Source of the DNA: Gemmatimonadaceae bacterium | GTDB lineage: Bacteria > Gemmatimonadota > Gemmatimonadetes > Gemmatimonadales > Gemmatimonadaceae | Direction: 5' to 3' | DNA length: 40,530 nucleotides | NCBI GenBank assembly: GCA_037721215.1 | Contig: JBBJNV010000030.1 | Coordinates: 1-40,530, forward strand | Part shown: one piece after another, positions 39,345 through 40,530 of the stretch | Layout of the letters: each line of letters starts with the position of its first letter | Numbering within the stretch: the stretch's first letter is position 1 | Made by a program: the position numbers and the translations under genes | The notes under the pieces: model-generated | Database searches by the model: none | The model's input: the letters and a program-made list of their open reading frames with translations, nothing else | What the model was told of the DNA's origin: nothing

Positions 39345-40150
39345 GTTTGCGCTCGGCACGGGGGCGATGGGCGGGTCTGCGATGCTTGTGTCTGTCTGTT
39401 GCTGCCCCAATTCTGGCTGCGTTCCCGGCAGATGCACAGGCACGGACCCCTCGCCAGGTCGCCGAGGCGTTTTTCTCCAACGTTGCTGAAGGGCGATGGA
39501 ACGCGGCGGCGGGCCTTCTCGATCTGGACTCGTTCGACGCGTATCGAAAGTCGGTCATCGCCTCATCGCGGAAGCCACAAGCGGAGTACGGGATCACCGC
39601 GGAAAGGTTGATGCGTGATGACCCGAAAATGCCGCGCGCCGTGGCAGAGTATCGCGTGAAGGAATTTGAGGAGGCGGTGAAAGGCACGGGACAGTTGACG
39701 AGATATGAGTTCGCGCGTATCAGCTCACCTGATTCCCTGGCAGCGCTGACCGTAACTGACGCGGCAGCGAGGTGGATCGAGGCGCAGGACTTCCGATATC
39801 AGGTGTGGCTGGCCGACAAAAATTCTGTTGCTCGCGGCTGTCCTGTAACCGCTGCATCAGCGGATTCCCCGGGCAAGGTGCAGCCCCACCGCATTGTTGG
39901 CGTGGTGGTCGCCGATTCGACCGCGTACATAGTGCACACGGATCCTCGACATGAAATGACAGGGACCGACCCTCGATCCTCAAACGAGGCGAAAATGGAC
40001 CCGGTAAGTTCGGGATTGGCCCAGTGGTATGCGGCTTCCCCGTCGGTGATGCGCCTCCGCCGGGTAAACGGGAGCTGGCTCATCATTGGCGGACATGCGC
40101 TGCTGAGCAGCGGCTTCGGTGTTATGGTATCCTGCGATCCCACACCGTAA
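39341..40150 (+). CDS. secreted protein of unknown function
   Basis: A 269-residue protein of no family I recognise. ATG 39341 overlaps the cysS stop (ATGA) and starts a long Sec leader (CLCLSVAAPILAAFPADAQA), so the product should be periplasmic. The mature N-terminal segment TPRQVAEAFFSNVAEGRWNA looks like an alpha-helix followed by a small alpha+beta fold of the NTF2/DUF4878 type, and a later block (VMRLRRVNGSWLIIGG) fits such a fold. It may be a scaffold or ligand-binding domain, but no catalytic residues are evident. It is followed by the tRNA promoter, so its transcript should end here. Cysteines remain in the mature part (Cys at ARGCPV and VSCDP). Confidence 0.7.
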   Translation: MSLRSARGRWAGLRCLCLSVAAPILAAFPADAQARTPRQVAEAFFSNVAEGRWNAAAGLLDLDSFDAYRKSVIASSRKPQAEYGITAERLMRDDPKMPRAVAEYRVKEFEEAVKGTGQLTRYEFARISSPDSLAALTVTDAAARWIEAQDFRYQVWLADKNSVARGCPVTAASADSPGKVQPHRIVGVVVADSTAYIVHTDPRHEMTGTDPRSSNEAKMDPVSSGLAQWYAASPSVMRLRRVNGSWLIIGGHALLSSGFGVMVSCDPTP

Positions 40151-40162
40151 CGCGTTCGCCGG

Positions 40163-40192
40163 TTGACGCACCTGACGAAACTCGGCTATTAT
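40163..40192 (+). promoter_or_regulatory. promoter of the tRNA cluster
   Basis: TTGACG (40163-40168) and TATTAT (40187-40192), with an 18-base spacer, match a sigma-70-type promoter well. Transcription would start at about 40199, some 20 bases before the first tRNA (40219). This is the best promoter match in the window. Confidence 0.7.
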
Positions 40193-40218
40193 TACGGGCT
40201 TATGTAAAATCGCTGTTT

Positions 40219-40291
40219 GCTGACGTAGCTCAATTGGCGGAGCAGCTGATTTGTAATCAGCAGGTTGCGAGTTCGATTCTCGCCGTCAGCT
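40219..40291 (+). tRNA. tRNA-Thr (anticodon TGT)
   Basis: A 73-nt cloverleaf. Acceptor GCTGACG (40219-40225) pairs with CGTCAGC (40284-40290), discriminator T40291. Anticodon stem GCTGA/TCAGC surrounds TTTGTAA with TGT at 40252-40254 (reads ACA). The TTCGATT T-loop is normal. The 3' CCA is not encoded. Confidence 0.95.
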
Positions 40292-40358
40292 CTGTCCGGC
40301 TGGTGGTCGGGCGTGTCTCGTTCCGGGTTGTGCCAGCCTGCCGCGTGAGCGGAAACTG

Positions 40359-40441
40359 GGTGGGGTACCTAAGTGGCCAACGGGAGCAGACTGTAAATCT
40401 GCCGGCTTACGCCTTCGAAGGTTCGAATCCTTCCCCCACCA
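40359..40441 (+). tRNA. tRNA-Tyr (anticodon GTA)
   Basis: An 83-nt class II tRNA. Acceptor GGTGGGG (40359-40365) pairs with CCCCACC (40434-40440), discriminator A40441. Anticodon stem GCAGA/TCTGC encloses CTGTAAA with GTA at 40393-40395. The long variable arm is visible between the anticodon stem and the T-arm (TTCGAAT). CCA is not encoded. Confidence 0.96.
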
Positions 40442-40466
40442 TGTAGTTCGATGGGGCGGGTTTTTT
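40433..40466 (+). terminator. possible stem with T-run after tRNA-Tyr
   Basis: CCCCCACCAT (40433-40442), the 3' end of tRNA-Tyr, can pair with ATGGGGCGGG (40451-40460) in eight of ten positions, followed by TTTTTT (40461-40466). The stem competes with the tRNA acceptor fold. It could attenuate readthrough into the next tRNA, or be chance. Confidence 0.35.
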
Positions 40467-40475
40467 GTTTGTAGT

Positions 40476-40530
40476 GCGGGAGTAGCTCAGTTGGTAGAGC
40501 ACTAGCCTTCCAAGCTTGTGGTCGCGGGTT
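40476..40530 (+). tRNA. tRNA-Gly (anticodon TCC), cut by window end
   Basis: The first 55 nt of a tRNA. Acceptor GCGGGAG (40476-40482), D-arm GCTCAGTTGGTAGAGC and anticodon loop CTTCCAA with TCC at 40509-40511 are seen, ending in the T-stem. The anticodon stem CTAGC/GCTTG has one T-T mismatch. The 3' half lies beyond the window. A Thr-Tyr-Gly run commonly precedes tuf; that is expectation, not seen here. Confidence 0.9.

Overview
This window reads as a chromosomal, gene-dense segment of a GC-rich (by eye about 60 %) Gram-negative bacterium. Periplasmic and outer-membrane signs are plain: c-type cytochromes with their maturation genes, lipoproteins, an Oar-like TonB-dependent receptor and a YfiM-like domain. 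The long activator of the BTAD plus TPR type (27936-30353) and the overall gene style suggest Gemmatimonadota. That assignment is an inference from family distribution and was not tested. No phage, IS element, CRISPR array or integrase is visible, and no gene-free stretch exceeds 300 bases.

Layout. 1-2198: the 3' part of a di-haem cytochrome c peroxidase-like gene (+) converges on a secreted TPR protein (-). 2253-7877: pyrimidine-nucleoside phosphorylase (+) meets gyrB (-) end to end, and behind gyrB lies a tightly coupled enoyl-CoA hydratase, recF and dciA set, all on the minus strand. 7949-11805: type IB topoisomerase, then glpK coupled to a lipoprotein that fuses an alpha/beta hydrolase to a YfiM-like domain. 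11859-15272: four-gene cytochrome c maturation operon (ccmE, ccmF, a ccmH-like gene, and a small ccmI-like zinc-ribbon protein). 15314-17817: an ABC exporter (-) whose permease gene carries a frame break. 18028-20672: an operon of a multicopper oxidase and a lipoprotein with two cytochrome c domains. 20758-21962: cutA coupled to an unknown membrane-anchored protein (-). 22149-26129: a TPR lipoprotein and a broken TonB-dependent receptor. 26263-30353: a beta-helix lipoprotein and a membrane-anchored BTAD/TPR regulator (-). 30480-39344: uvrA, two-subunit serine dehydratase, pspA-like gene, AI-2E-family permease, a degenerate ABC ATPase, and cysS. 39341-40530: a secreted unknown protein, then a tRNA cluster Thr-Tyr-Gly with a clear promoter; the last tRNA runs off the window.

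How the genes fit together. The chromosome-maintenance block (gyrB, dciA, recF) and uvrA, topoisomerase IB and cysS are housekeeping. The accessory theme is periplasmic electron transfer: a peroxidase-like cytochrome, a haem-attachment operon of a variant type (CcmE with Cys instead of His; CcmH with a Tat-like leader) and a copper oxidase/tandem-cytochrome pair that depend on such maturation. Four-base overlaps (GTGA or ATGA) join at least eleven gene pairs, so translational coupling is the dominant operon style here. Four of the five convergent gene junctions carry a long hairpin without a strong T-tract; the fifth shares a CTAG that supplies both stop codons. The strongest candidates for undescribed biology are the oxidase/tandem-cytochrome operon, the hydrolase-YfiM fusion and the ABC ATPase that has lost its catalytic motifs. 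I do not see a clear-cut new defence or mobile system.
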